Below, piece by piece: positions 1 through 9,573 of a DNA stretch of 64,000 nucleotides. The first letter of the stretch is position 1; each line of letters begins with the position of its first letter. Made by a program: the position numbers and the translations under genes. Below the pieces are notes generated by a model that was given only the letters and a program-made list of their open reading frames with translations, had not been told where the DNA came from and did not search any database. This DNA is from Corticium candelabrum. Lineage: Eukaryota > Porifera > Homoscleromorpha > Homosclerophorida > Plakinidae. The DNA is taken from positions 9,314,936-9,378,935 of the forward strand of contig NC_085086.1 of assembly GCF_963422355.1 (NCBI RefSeq), in the 5' to 3' direction.

Positions 1-562
1 AAACATTGCGGCAATTGCTCCGAATCTGGTTTTTTTTATCCAATTCCGTTTGTTCCAATTCTTCGTCGATAATCATACATCCAAATTTTAATCAACTTCT
101 TTCGATCATGATATCGCCGTTTCGAAAATTACTCGTCCGGTAAACTGCAAATTTCAAACGATTATACCAGTGTGTCCACCAAACAAGGCAACAGATTCGT
201 CATACTTCCGAGCTCAACAAAGCGGCAGCGTCACTGGATGGGGTCGCGTAAATTCGACAGTCAACAGATCTAAATGTTTACGTAAAGGCGACGTCAGGTT
301 AAAATCTCGCTAAGTTTGTCGAATAAAGCATCAAGGTTACCAAATAACTGAGAACATGTTGTGCGCTACTGATTACAACGTTGCCTGTGAAGGAGACAGT
401 GGCGAACCTCTGGTGGTAAAAAGCAGAAAGTTTGGAGGTCGCAATGTGTTAGCAGAAGTTGTGAGTTTGGGAATTGGTTGTGGTGATGAGATAAAGTTAG
501 GAGTTTACACAGATGTGATCAGTCATCTTGACTCTATCAAATCTACTTGTGGCATCAACTGA
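1..562 (+). pseudogene. Relic 3' part of a trypsin-fold protease exon (unit 0)
   Basis: The segment aligns throughout with the protease exons at 8798-9573 and 52270-53045 and enters the window mid-exon. It has a T-run expansion near 29-38, a one-base loss near 92-96 and an in-frame stop where the intact copies read Arg-Arg-Leu-Cys (near 310-320), so it cannot be translated. From 356 to the stop at 562 the last 68 codons are still open, but the catalytic-serine motif reads GDSGEP instead of GDSGGP and the conserved SWG reads SLG. It is the tail of a type I unit lying mostly outside the window. Certain as a homologue; the pseudogene call is strong. Confidence 0.9.
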
Positions 563-2930
563 ATATTGCCGTATATAGAAATTATCTCCATACCAAGGAA
601 AACAAAGAAAGTTTGGTTTTTCTTACTGCTTGTTGCATGTTTGCATTTAACTTTTTAGACGCAGAAAATTTTAATGAATCGTCAAAACAAGAATATAGCA
701 AAGTATTCGCAAATCAGACGTACTGGCTGTTCAAATTATAAAAGTTGGTGATTGTTCTAGACAATAACAGGATGCGGTTAAGTGCAGTTTTGAAATTCAA
801 TTAATCTAACCTTTACTCTGCAGTCATGATTATTCCTTAGGTAATGTTTACTATCATTTTAACACTGCTTACCTACTGTAATGGATTAATCTCAATACGG
901 GCGCTGTCGCCAAGCTTTAATAACATATTTACCAAACCCTTCTTCAAAATTTCTTTTTTATATTTTTTCAGATATCCGCAACCCAAACTAGATTTAACTA
1001 GTTGGTATTGCACAAGAAAAAAATGTGCAGTAGCAAGAGTCGGCCTAACCGTTTTAAATGTAATCAAAGGGCTTAATACGATAGATTACATTTACTAACA
1101 ACATTGATTTGTGCAATATGATGTGTGGCTGGATCTACGATACCGCGGTCTGGATCGCGAGCAAGACGCACGGTACCAGTGTAACACCGACTAACTTACC
1201 GTCCGTACGTTCTCCAACATAAATTTCACGGTTATTAAATAAGGATAGAGCTAGCAAAACACAATTTTCTAGATTGCGTACCTCTTAACGCTATTGTTTG
1301 TTCGATTGCTTCCGTGCTTGAAGTTCACAGTTAATTAACACATCAGACTCACCTGATGAAGTGTGCATCCTCTTGTCGCTTCTCATTGCTTGTTTTCCAC
1401 CGGTTAAAACGGCTCCTGAGCAGTGGAACACCGGGAAGTTAAACCACAATAAGCATTTACGCTGTCGCAGTCCTCGGATGGACAATAGAGCCACCTAGCA
1501 CATCAATGCTATATGTAAAAACCACATGGCTACATCACCGTTTTTCAAAGTTTCAGTATTCTATTTTACACTATGTTAAAACAAAATACATTTACTTGTA
1601 ATCCAGTAAAGTCAAGTTACTGATAAAGCAAAAAGTGAAACCATGCTAATATATTGTTATAAATTTGAAATACACAATTTTTTTGTGAAACAACAATCAA
1701 CTTGTAAACAGATTATTTACTACTACGTTTGAAAGCCACATAATTATATATTGTGTAACGAAATGAACAATACTCTGATGATGATTAAACATTAATAGCA
1801 TCAATGATTTCAAAATTTAATTACAATAACAAAAACAAGTTGCTTGCTTGATTTACTTCAAAACTCTTCTATTCAATTAAATTATCAAATCTTGTTCTAT
1901 AACCTATCTGCCGGTTTTGAAAAGCTGTGTTGCTGTTAAACAAACTCTAATTATAAATACACAATATTGGACGCCACATGTCATTCGTCGCTTATCGACT
2001 CGTTGTTATCATTACAATACAGTTACAGTATGCCTCTAAGTACAAGCGCAGTTAGGAAGACGTGACGGGGACTATGTATTTAATAACGATCGCAAGAATC
2101 GAGTGGCCAACTGTTTTCCTAGTCCAAGTTAGTAGGTTTGATATTATATAGCTGACAATCTAATGACTCTTGAAAAACTGTATTATGTTCTTGGTTTTTT
2201 AGATTTCGACGACGTCAAACACTTACCAATAGCAAGTTTAATTAAGTACTCATTCTAAAAAAATTACAAAGACTATTTAATTAATTAATCATAAATATTC
2301 AATGTAAGACAAAGAAACTATTTTGATTAAGATGCTAGTTAACAATAATTATTTTAATTTAGATAGGCAGAAAGTAGGAATTTTAATATTCATGTAATAC
2401 TGGGTACACTTGATAACCCATTCAATAATCGAACATGACTAACCATTGAAATTGTATCAAATGAGTTCAAATTTGTATATACAGAACAAAAAACAGGTTT
2501 TTCCGTTTTATTCAAATAAATAATATTTGACACAGTCATCAACAAAACATCTCTTGCTACAGGCTATTCGCCTGCTTTAGATAAATGTGTGTCTTCTGGT
2601 AAGTGGAGATGGGGGCACTAATATCATATCTCAATCGTCGTTCCATCTGACTCGCTGTCGGTTCTTTCTATATCTAATATTCTCTAAATTACAAACGTAG
2701 TAATTCTTAGAAGTGACAATATACTTTTATGCAGAGTCGTAGGCCTGATTGGGCTGCAGTCTTCAGTTTTAGTAGACCTTGCCAATTAGACATTTAACAA
2801 GACATTTAACTTTTGATTTTATTGACGCTATTATTAATTGAATATTTCAAAATTTGCAAAATTTTGAAAGCAAACTGTACTCTTGCTGCGACATTGAGAC
2901 ACCATGTGTATCACGTTAGATATCACAGCT
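563..2930. other. Inter-unit spacer 1
   Basis: AT-rich DNA homologous along its length to the spacers at 9574-11110, 21304-23800 and 53046-55630. It includes the presumed 3' UTR of the protease gene and a GC-richer conserved block at about 1131-1210. No ORF in it is conserved between copies. I see no gene. Confidence 0.8.
1131..1210. promoter_or_regulatory. Conserved GC-rich spacer block
   Basis: An 80-bp GC-rich island in AT-rich spacer, containing ACCGCGGT and TGGATCGCGAG. It recurs at about 10208-10295, 21943-22025, 33082-33140 (diverged) and 53670-53760, always between the end of one unit and the 5'-UTR exon of the next. Function unknown: promoter, insulator or simply inherited sequence. 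Confidence 0.35.
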
Positions 2931-3022
2931 TGCATACCCGGATTAGAGAGTGTTGGACTAGTAGACGAACGGTTGACAATCAGGTGATTTAGAGGTGGAT
3001 TATTAGAACAGAGTTCAACAAG
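2930..3022 (+). promoter_or_regulatory. Probable 5'-UTR exon and promoter-proximal block of unit 1
   Basis: The sequence GGTTGACAATCAGGTGATTT and its surroundings are conserved before units 1, 2, 3 and 5 and, diverged, at 33690-33749. Each copy ends in a good donor (AAG|GTAAGC here). The matching acceptor (TTCTAG at 3211-3216) is directly upstream of the ATG, giving a 5'-UTR intron of about 194 bp. The transcription start cannot be seen, so the left edge is approximate. Confidence 0.55.
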
Positions 3023-3218
3023 GTAAGCAACGTAAAATATAGTTACACAACATCAATCAAATACCGCCAAGCCTGATCGCATTGTCTTGACATGTCGATT
3101 TTAGACACAAACACGTCAGTTTCCTAACCCAGATAGCGTGTCGTGTAGGCTCTACGTAGTCGTGCTATGCTAGAGATTCAAAGTCAAATCTTAATAACAT
3201 ATTTTATATCTTCTAGAT

Positions 3219-3285
3219 ATGGATTTGATTTTAGCGTGGGCGGTGCTGTTGCAATATTGCTTCATCACGTCAGCTGCAGAGACAG
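3219..3285 (+). CDS. Unit 1 exon: signal peptide
   Basis: ATG follows an acceptor (TTCTAG|AT). It encodes about 22 residues, MDLILAWAVLLQYCFITSAA plus ET, a typical hydrophobic secretion signal, then donor G|GTTGAT in phase 1. Orthologous exons are at 13765, 24075, 46190 and 55879. Confidence 0.8.
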
Positions 3286-6200
3286 GTTGATAGAATATAC
3301 ACTAAATTTATGTTAAAACAATCATTTACAAATACTAGGTGCCTACTTCGCTTGCTACAATCCATCTGACAACGGAATGTCGTATATTGGTCCAAAATCA
3401 GAGTCAAGAAAAGGCACCAAGTGTTCACCACAGACAAACGGTGAAATCTCTTATTGCAGAAATCTCGACAACTCGTCATCAAGTCCTTGGTGCTTAACAG
3501 CTAGCAGTACAAAAGAAATCTGCGATGTAGATTCATGTTATGGTAGTAGTGTGTTTATAATTAAACCTGAAAGTTAGGATTGTAACAATTATATTTTGTA
3601 TAGGATATTCCATAAATTTAAAAAAAATGTTACAACCCTTTCGTCTCTACCGCACACTAGTCGAGGAAAACCCTTTTCATTAAAACTTACTACAGATGGA
3701 AATGTCGGAAAAAATCGAGACATTGCTTTGTTTCTATTATGAAAAACACGATTGCTTGGTGGATGGCAGATTTAGAAAAGGACATTCTCATTAAGAGTGT
3801 CGGATTTTACGTTATAGACGTAACACCTGCTGTACGTACAGGAAAGACTTTTGATACTTTCATCATTTGCTTCTTCTCACCTTGAAATCTTGCCGGACAT
3901 AAATATATCTGACTCTTATAAAACTAATAAGTTTTAGAAGCACTCAGTCTTCAGGTACAACTTATATCTCACGTAGAGGTAACAGAACTGGGGCAGGATG
4001 GGCGACCGCTTCTCCAATATCTTTATCTCCACCACAATGACAGAGTAAAAGTTTTCATATAATGACATTTTTCAAACTTTTAAATTCAACTTCTTGTAGA
4101 AGCCTATTATCCTAACTTGCGTATGATGCATTTCGTTTATCGTTCAAAGTCCAAATAAAAAGACAAGAAAAACCTTCTACTAGCAAGTTTTGCCTAGGAG
4201 ATATCGTTACGTTATCCCATCGCTTTGGGTACTACCTAGATGAAAGATATCACAGAGGCGTAGGCATATAACCAATGCAGAGTGGGAGGGACAGTCTAGT
4301 TGTTCCTCGTTTTCTTACACCTGTAGCTGATATGACCTATATTATATGTAGTAACCATTTTCAGCTGATTGGCGTCATTGGCCACATGGCCCTCAGAGTT
4401 TCTGTGTCTCACCTCACATGCCTGCAACAGTTTATCGTTGCGGATCAAAAGCAGTAGACAAGCAAAGAGCTGCTCCTCGAGCGAATATTGCGTAGGAAAT
4501 ATCATTACTTTCTCGCCTCTTCCCGGGTACTACCTACAAGGTAGATCTCACCTCGCATGCCTGCAACAGAAATCGATCTATGAAAGCAGGAGCAACTGGA
4601 ATGTCAGCCAACCACCGCAGGCTTTAGGTATAATGGATGCGTTCAAGTTGTTTCTTGTATTGAATAAAGGATTGCAGGAGTTGGGTATTATCATCAATAC
4701 CGTTATCATAATTCAAGATTTCTTGCTTAGTGATATTTGTAATACAATAATTATAGATTTAGTAACCGTCACAAATGACATTGTAAGCTATATTTCTTAC
4801 TCTATTGTCTCTTAGCAATCAACTGCAAAAAGCCCCTTGATCCCTTGGATGGGCAATGTTCTGGAAACTCTTATCGGTACCAGGAAGTGGCTCAGTGTAC
4901 ATGCAATGCCGGATACTTCATGATAGGCAGCAGAGAGATAACATGCAACAATAGAGCTCTGTGGTCTCCATCTCCACCACAATGCCAAAGTAAGATTTTC
5001 TGATATAAAATCATAAATCTCGAATTCAATGTTCTTTCTTTAGGAGTCTATTGTCCTAACTTGCGGTATGATACAACTCGTTTATCGTTGAGCATCAAAA
5101 GAAGTAGACAAGCAAAGAGATGCTCTACGAGAAAATATTGCGTAGGAGATATCATTACTTTCTCGGCTCTTCCCGGGTACTACCTACAAGGTAGATCTTA
5201 CCTTGCATGCCTGCAGCAGAAATCGACCTATCAAAGCAGGGGCAACTGGAATGTCAGCAAACCACCGCAGGCTTTAGGTATAATGTATGCGTTCAAGTTG
5301 TTTCTTGTATTGAATAACAGACTTCAGAAAGGATCTTGGTATTATCATCAATACCGTCATCATAATTCAAGACTTTCTTGCTTACAGTGATATTTGCGAA
5401 ACACTAATTATAGATTTCAGTAACTGTCATACAAATGACATTGTAAGATATGGTTCTTTCTCTATTGTCTCTTAGCGTTCAACTGCAGAAAACCCATTGA
5501 TCCAATCAATGGACGATGTTCAGGAAACTCCTATCGCTATCAGGGAGTTGCTCGGTGTAGATGTGATGTTGGATACTACGTACAAGGCCGAAGAGATATA
5601 ACATGCAACGCTAGAGCAAACTGGTCTCCACCTCCACCAACATGCAAAAGTAAGTTTCTCTAATCTAATTATTATTTTGAAACTCGATTTTTTTCTAGGG
5701 ATCTATTGCCCGGAACTGACGTATAATACACCTCGTTTATGGACAAAAGTGAAAAGCTGTTCTGCGGGAAGGTTTTGCGTGGGCGATATGGTTACGTTCG
5801 TGCCTCGTCCTGGTTACTACATGAAAGGTAGCTTTCACCTCAAATGCTTGTCACAGACATCAATCTACGAAAAGACAGGCAACTGGAATTCCAGCCAACC
5901 ACAAACATTTGGTATACACACTTTACTGGTTGGTAATAGAAAATTGTTTTATGTTATTTGTGTTGATCAGAAAAGACGTGCCCTCCTGTGCCCTCAAAGA
6001 TCAACAACAGATCTGTTCATGGCAAGAAGTCTACAGTTCATTCAACAGTCACATTTACATGCTCAGATGGCTACGAGTTAATAGATGGCGATTCTAGAAT
6101 ATTTTGTATGTCGACTGGACAGTGGAGTGGAAAACAACCAAGGTGTCAACGTGAGTTTTTCTACACTGACATTGGTCGAATTCCTTCTTAACTGTTTCTC

Positions 6201-9200
6201 ACTAGACGTTTGCGCTAAGCTCGAGACACAAATCGGAACTGCTCAACATTGCGTCGTTCGAAACGAAAGGGCAGAAATAGTTTGCCTAGAAGCATCTCAA
6301 TGCCCGTCAGATTTCACTCCGGTGTGCTCTAGTGATGCAGAAACTCACAACAACGTATGTCTTATGAAAATTGCCGGCTGCAAAAAGTACGGTGCTAGAG
6401 ACACAACGACGGCTGTAGCTAAAGGACAATGTCGTTATGGTACAAAATATCTGGCAAATGTTTACCCTTTCATATCTTAATATTAATTAGGTGGAGTTTG
6501 TACTGAATCTCAACCGAGATCTCCTCCTGGAAATGAGTGTAGAGCCACTGCTTATCGATATTATTACAATACTGCAACATCAGAGTGCGAAAGGTATGCT
6601 CACGGACTGTGCTACAAAGGACACAACAGTTTCTTTACATTGGACGATTGCAAAGACCTTTGCGTCAAAGGTAGGATCAATTTAATGTTATCCGTCCGCC
6701 ATATATACGATTGGTAACCGTTATTGCATGCAGCTAATCCTTGCTTATCTGCAATGGATCCTGGCTTGTGCAAATTCCGTCAGCTACGTTATTATTACAA
6801 CGTGACAGAAGAAAAGTGCAAGGAATTCTACTATTCAGGCTGTTTTGGAAACGAAAACAATTTTGTGACAAAGTCGGCATGCGAAGCTAAATGTAGACAC
6901 TACAGTAACTTAAGTGTCAATCACTAACGCGCAAAGATTTTTCAGGCAACAGCGTTCGCGCCACTCATGTAAACGGAAAAATTGTTGTTGGCAATTTCTA
7001 TTATCCAAATTTTGTGCTGTACTTGTGTGATTACGGATACCAAATACTTTCCGACAACAGGACTAGAAAAGGTAACGAAACAGGAAAAAGAACAGGCATT
7101 GCGCCCTTGCGCAGAGGTATTCAATCACGTAGAGATCTGTCTGATATCAACAACTGCAATGGTTTTGTTGTCAGGTGTTTGTGAAGTCGCAAGTATTAAT
7201 TGTTCTAATGCTGAGATTTGTGCAGTGGATGGCGACGGCAGTGCAACGTGTACATGCAAATCTCGGTCTGCTTGTCCATTGGACGTCAGACCTGTCTGCG
7301 GTTCTGATGGGCGAACCTATCTAAACGCATGTTTACTGGAAGTGGAGTCAGGCCTGTTTGGATTACTAAGCCCGATTAGTCGTGGAGCGTGTGGTAAATT
7401 GCAATACTGCAGAATAAATATATAACCGACAAAACATTTCATTACAACTTTAGTGTTCTCCTGTCATGTCTGCCATTCCAATGCTGATTGTGTTGAAAAT
7501 ACCAACTGCAGATGCAAACCTCGTTTCGTCGGAGACGGGAGGGAATGTTGTTTTGAAGGTCTACTTTTACTCAATATCTTGGTAATGTGTCTGAAACTTA
7601 GCAGTATAATCGTAACTTATTCTAGAATTGACCAACCAGGTGGCGTTACTTGGATCTGCAGCATGGTTCGATTGCCAAGAATCGTGCCATCTTCCGTTTA
7701 GTTCTACTCAATGGTACTTGAATGGTCAACTTCTACACCACTTAGACACTAAATCTAGATTTGTGGTTTCAATAAATGGACGAGGACTTTCCATTGTAAA
7801 ACTGAAATTAGAAGACGCTGGTCAGTATACATGCAAGGTAACCAACAACGGGATGACTTACGAACGACATGGATATCTGGATGTCATTGATCTAACCAAG
7901 CAATTTTCGGCAATTTCTCAATGTTGTAAGAAGTATTTGTAAGAAGCATCCAAAAATAATTATTTACTATTTTAATAGCCAAAAGGTAAAGATTAAAAAA
8001 GCAAACTGAGTTAGACAGCTCTAACACGTTTCTTAAATTGTTGATATCAAAAAAATTGTAGTTGGAAAACGCCTAAGAGAAAGTCAGCAAAATTATCTTT
8101 GTGGTTTACAATAAAATTGGAATAATCAAATGTCGTATTAAATTAAATTTTCTAAATAGTGCAATAAGAATTCGTAAATAATATTATCGTAATAGAATTA
8201 TTTAAGATACCGAAGAAGATTTAAACTTTAGTAAACGCTGTACTATGTTAATTAATTGTTGCAACTCCAGCTTTACACTTAAACGGGTTTCAGCACGTGT
8301 TAGTTTCAAGTGCAGAACCACGTCCACGCCTTTTTGCATATACTGATTATTATCGTTACAATAGCATACAACACATGCAGCTTACACATCATGTTTGATC
8401 ACATGCCTCGCAAGCGCGTAGCCGGCATAGTCCACAAGGGATACGTGCACCTCAAAATTTTGACTTGGGTTTTTGTCCATACGACCTGATTGTGCACGTG
8501 TACGTGTGCTATGTACTCTGAACGTTGGAGGTAACTGAAACGTCTGTTTAGACTCCTCATAGGGACCCACCCACCGCACATTCGGGAGTATAGACATTTG
8601 CCTAGTTGGTGCACAACGTTGAAGAAGAGTCTGGATAAGCCACAGCATGCGAATACTGCGGGGTTGTGTCTATCAACGATCTTTTACGTTCAACTGAGTA
8701 ATAGTCGTTATGTTCAGTTTATATATTTTATGATATATCATCTGCAGAGTGTAGCAGACGTGTAGCAATTGTTAAAATATTTCTAACTTGTATGCAGCAT
8801 CTGATTGTGGGAAAAGCTGCGCAAGAAAGCCATTTGTTGCTGGAGGCGACACGACTAGTCCTGGTGAATTCCCATGGCAAGCAATGCTGTGTTCTCCTCG
8901 GTTGGGACAACATTGTGGAGGAGTTCTCATTTCAGAGAGATGTGTGCTAACAGCAGCACATTGCTTAAAGTATTACAGCACTAATAGAAAGACCGTCACA
9001 GTTTGCTTGGGCAAACATTGTGGCAATTGCTCCGAATCTGATTCTTTATCCAATTCCGTTTGTTCCAATTCTTCGTCGATAATCATACATCCAAATTTTA
9101 ATCAAACTTCTTTCGATCATGACATCGCCGTTTTGAAACTTGCTCGTCCAATTAACTGCAACTGTCGAACGATCATGCCAGTGTGTCTACCAGACAAGAC

Positions 9201-9573
9201 AAGAGATTCGTCATACATCCGTGCTCAACAAAACGGCATCGTCACTGGATGGGGTCGTGTCAATTCGACTGTCAGCAGATCTAGATGTTTACGTAAAGGA
9301 GATGTCAGGTTAAAATCTCGCCGTCTTTGTCAAATAAAGCATCAAGGTTACCAAATAACTGAGAACATGCTGTGTGCTACTGATTACAACGGTGCCTGTG
9401 AAGGAGACAGTGGCGGACCTCTGGTGGTAAAAAACAGAAAGCTTAGAGGTCGCTATGTGTTGGCAGGAGTTGTAAGTTGGGGAATCGGTTGTGGCGATAA
9501 GACGAAGTTTGGAGTCTACACAGATGTGATCAGTCATCTTGACTGGATCAAGTCAACTTGTGGCATTAATTGA
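3219..9573 (+). CDS. Unit 1: chimeric secreted mosaic protein (kringle, X/Y CCP array, Kazal, 2 Kunitz, FS-Kazal, EGF, Ig, serine protease)
   Basis: Predicted secreted multidomain protease. Proposed exons: 3219-3285 (signal peptide), 3339-3542 (kringle-like), 4816-4989, 5044-5277, 5476-5649, 5699-5911, 5971-6150, 6206-6439, 6491-6670, 6734-6904, 6946-7116, 7175-7393, 7454-7558, 7626-7925 and 8798-9573. Every internal exon is a multiple of 3 and phase 1-1, so joining them gives about 1,133 residues without a stop. The lectin (FTP) exon at 3604 is truncated and frameshifted; a product needs splicing from the kringle exon past it to 4816. The 5' part matches type II units 3 and 5 through Kunitz 2, and the 3' part matches type I units 2 and 4. 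The junction is inside exon 6946-7116 and is in frame. The protease triad is complete. Family assignment is certain; expression as one chain is inferred. Confidence 0.7.
3339..3542 (+). CDS. Unit 1 exon: kringle-like module
   Basis: 68 residues with six cysteines and the kringle hallmarks YIG, SYCRNLDN and PWC, closing with C-x4-C. It is shorter than a vertebrate kringle (about 80 residues). Kringles bind proteins or lysine-like ligands; here the module sits at the N-terminus of the mature chain. Confidence 0.75.
3604..3830 (+). pseudogene. Unit 1: truncated, frameshifted FTP lectin exon
   Basis: It begins like the intact exon at 24462 but loses a base near 3715-3725, giving a TGA. It stops matching at about 3821 (GTTATAGAC), where the sequence jumps to one homologous to 26820 in unit 3. 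The rest of the lectin domain, the second FTP exon and four CCP exons are missing. Confidence 0.85.
3831..4815 (+). pseudogene. Unit 1: decayed X and Y module exons and one composite Y exon
   Basis: 3960-4030 resembles a decayed X exon and 4098-4255 a decayed Y exon. 4255-4435 is an inserted stretch containing a CCP-like fragment (TYIICSN, then QLIG), and 4437-4627 is a Y-like exon. An open frame runs 4369-4815, but no phase-1 acceptor in that frame is visible, so I treat this Y exon as probably unused. The same structures occur in unit 3 (26815-27629) and partly in unit 5. Confidence 0.6.
4816..5911 (+). CDS. Unit 1: X-Y-X-Y array of CCP-like modules
   Basis: Exons 4816-4989 (X), 5044-5277 (Y), 5476-5649 (X) and 5699-5911 (Y), all open and phase 1-1. 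X modules are sushi domains with six rather than four cysteines. Y modules keep the extra cysteine pair and cysteines I and III but have lost II and IV. Same-type modules repeat every 655-660 bp. Confidence 0.8.
5971..6150 (+). CDS. Unit 1 exon: CCP/sushi module
   Basis: A standard four-cysteine CCP (TCPPVPSK at the start, VTFTCSDGYELIDG, QWSGKQPRC). It bridges the X/Y array to the Kazal-Kunitz block. Orthologues: 30289-30468 (intact) and 61318-61497 (ends with a stop). Confidence 0.85.
6206..6439 (+). CDS. Unit 1 exon: Kazal/follistatin-like inhibitor module
   Basis: 78 residues. The Kazal core is PVCSSDAETHNNVCLM followed by C-K and a final QC. Kazal modules act as serine-protease inhibitors or structural follistatin modules. 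I chose donor TATG|GTAC because the unit 3 copy keeps only that donor; TGTC|GTTA, 6 nt earlier, is also possible here and is also phase 1. Confidence 0.8.
6491..6670 (+). CDS. Unit 1 exon: Kunitz/BPTI domain 1 (P1 Arg)
   Basis: Six cysteines with the exact BPTI spacing from Cys14 onward (15-7-12-3). The Cys5-Cys14 loop has 12 residues instead of 8. The reactive site reads NEC-R-A, so P1 is Arg, predicting inhibition of trypsin-like enzymes. RYYYN and KGHNSF match family signatures. Confidence 0.9.
6734..6904 (+). CDS. Unit 1 exon: Kunitz/BPTI domain 2 (P1 Lys)
   Basis: A canonical BPTI domain with cysteine spacing 8-15-7-12-3. The reactive site is GLC-K-F, so P1 is Lys as in BPTI. SGCFGNENNF is the usual family signature. 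The donor is CTACA|GTAACT in phase 1; this donor is lost in unit 3. Confidence 0.92.
6946..7116 (+). CDS. Unit 1 fusion exon: type II linker joined to a type I CCP remnant
   Basis: The first 23 nt or so match the linker exon of type II units (31259-31300). From about 6970 the exon matches the type I CCP exon 50719-50895 (NGKIV onward). The frame is kept. The CCP part has lost cysteine I through the fusion, and III and IV by substitution (Gly and Arg where unit 4 has Cys), and its Trp is Arg. One cysteine remains, so it cannot form sushi disulfides. Confidence 0.85.
7175..7393 (+). CDS. Unit 1 exon: follistatin-like (FS/Kazal) module
   Basis: 73 residues with a cysteine-rich N-part (CEVASINC, ATCTCKSR) and a Kazal core (CPLDVRPVCGSDGRTY). 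Relative to unit 4 it lacks two residues and one cysteine of EACLFG, which reads ESGLFG. It is likely structural or inhibitory. Confidence 0.85.
7454..7558 (+). CDS. Unit 1 exon: EGF-like module
   Basis: 35 residues, SCHVCHSNADCVENTNC then C-K-P-R-F-V-G-D-G and a CC pair, matching an EGF/EGF3-like fold. It is 105 nt long, as in unit 2; the unit 4 copy is 103 nt. Confidence 0.8.
7626..7925 (+). CDS. Unit 1 exon: immunoglobulin (I-set-like) domain
   Basis: 100 residues with AWFDC, QWYLNG (the core Trp) and LEDAGQYTCKV (the B-to-F strand Cys pair and D-x-G-x-Y-x-C motif). The exon ends TGTT|GTAAGA in phase 1. Confidence 0.9.
8407..8645. mobile_element. 239-bp insertion in the last intron of unit 1
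   Basis: Absent from the same intron of units 2 and 4, where the flanks read straight through. It is bounded by CATGC at 8402-8406 and 8646-8650, which looks like a 5-bp target-site duplication. On the minus strand it is open in one frame across its whole length, but I recognise no family. Confidence 0.55.
8798..9573 (+). CDS. Unit 1 exon: trypsin-fold (S1A) serine protease domain
   Basis: 258 codons including the stop, in a single exon. Catalytic His is in LTAAHC, Asp in DHDIAVLKL and Ser in GDSGGPLVV. The N-terminal activation motif is KPFVAGGD instead of R-IVGG. Pocket residues by chymotrypsin alignment are Gly189, Gly216 and Gly226, with Phe225. The domain is expected to be active, with non-tryptic specificity. 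Confidence 0.93.

Noticed and set aside
873-1067. Minus-strand ORFs in spacers and opposite real exons
   Set aside because: They are not conserved in the homologous spacers and lack splice or start context; treated as chance frames.
9310-9537. Minus-strand ORFs opposite the protease exons (also 21042-21236 and 52782-53075)
   Set aside because: They recur only because the sense exons are homologous; there is no independent coding evidence.
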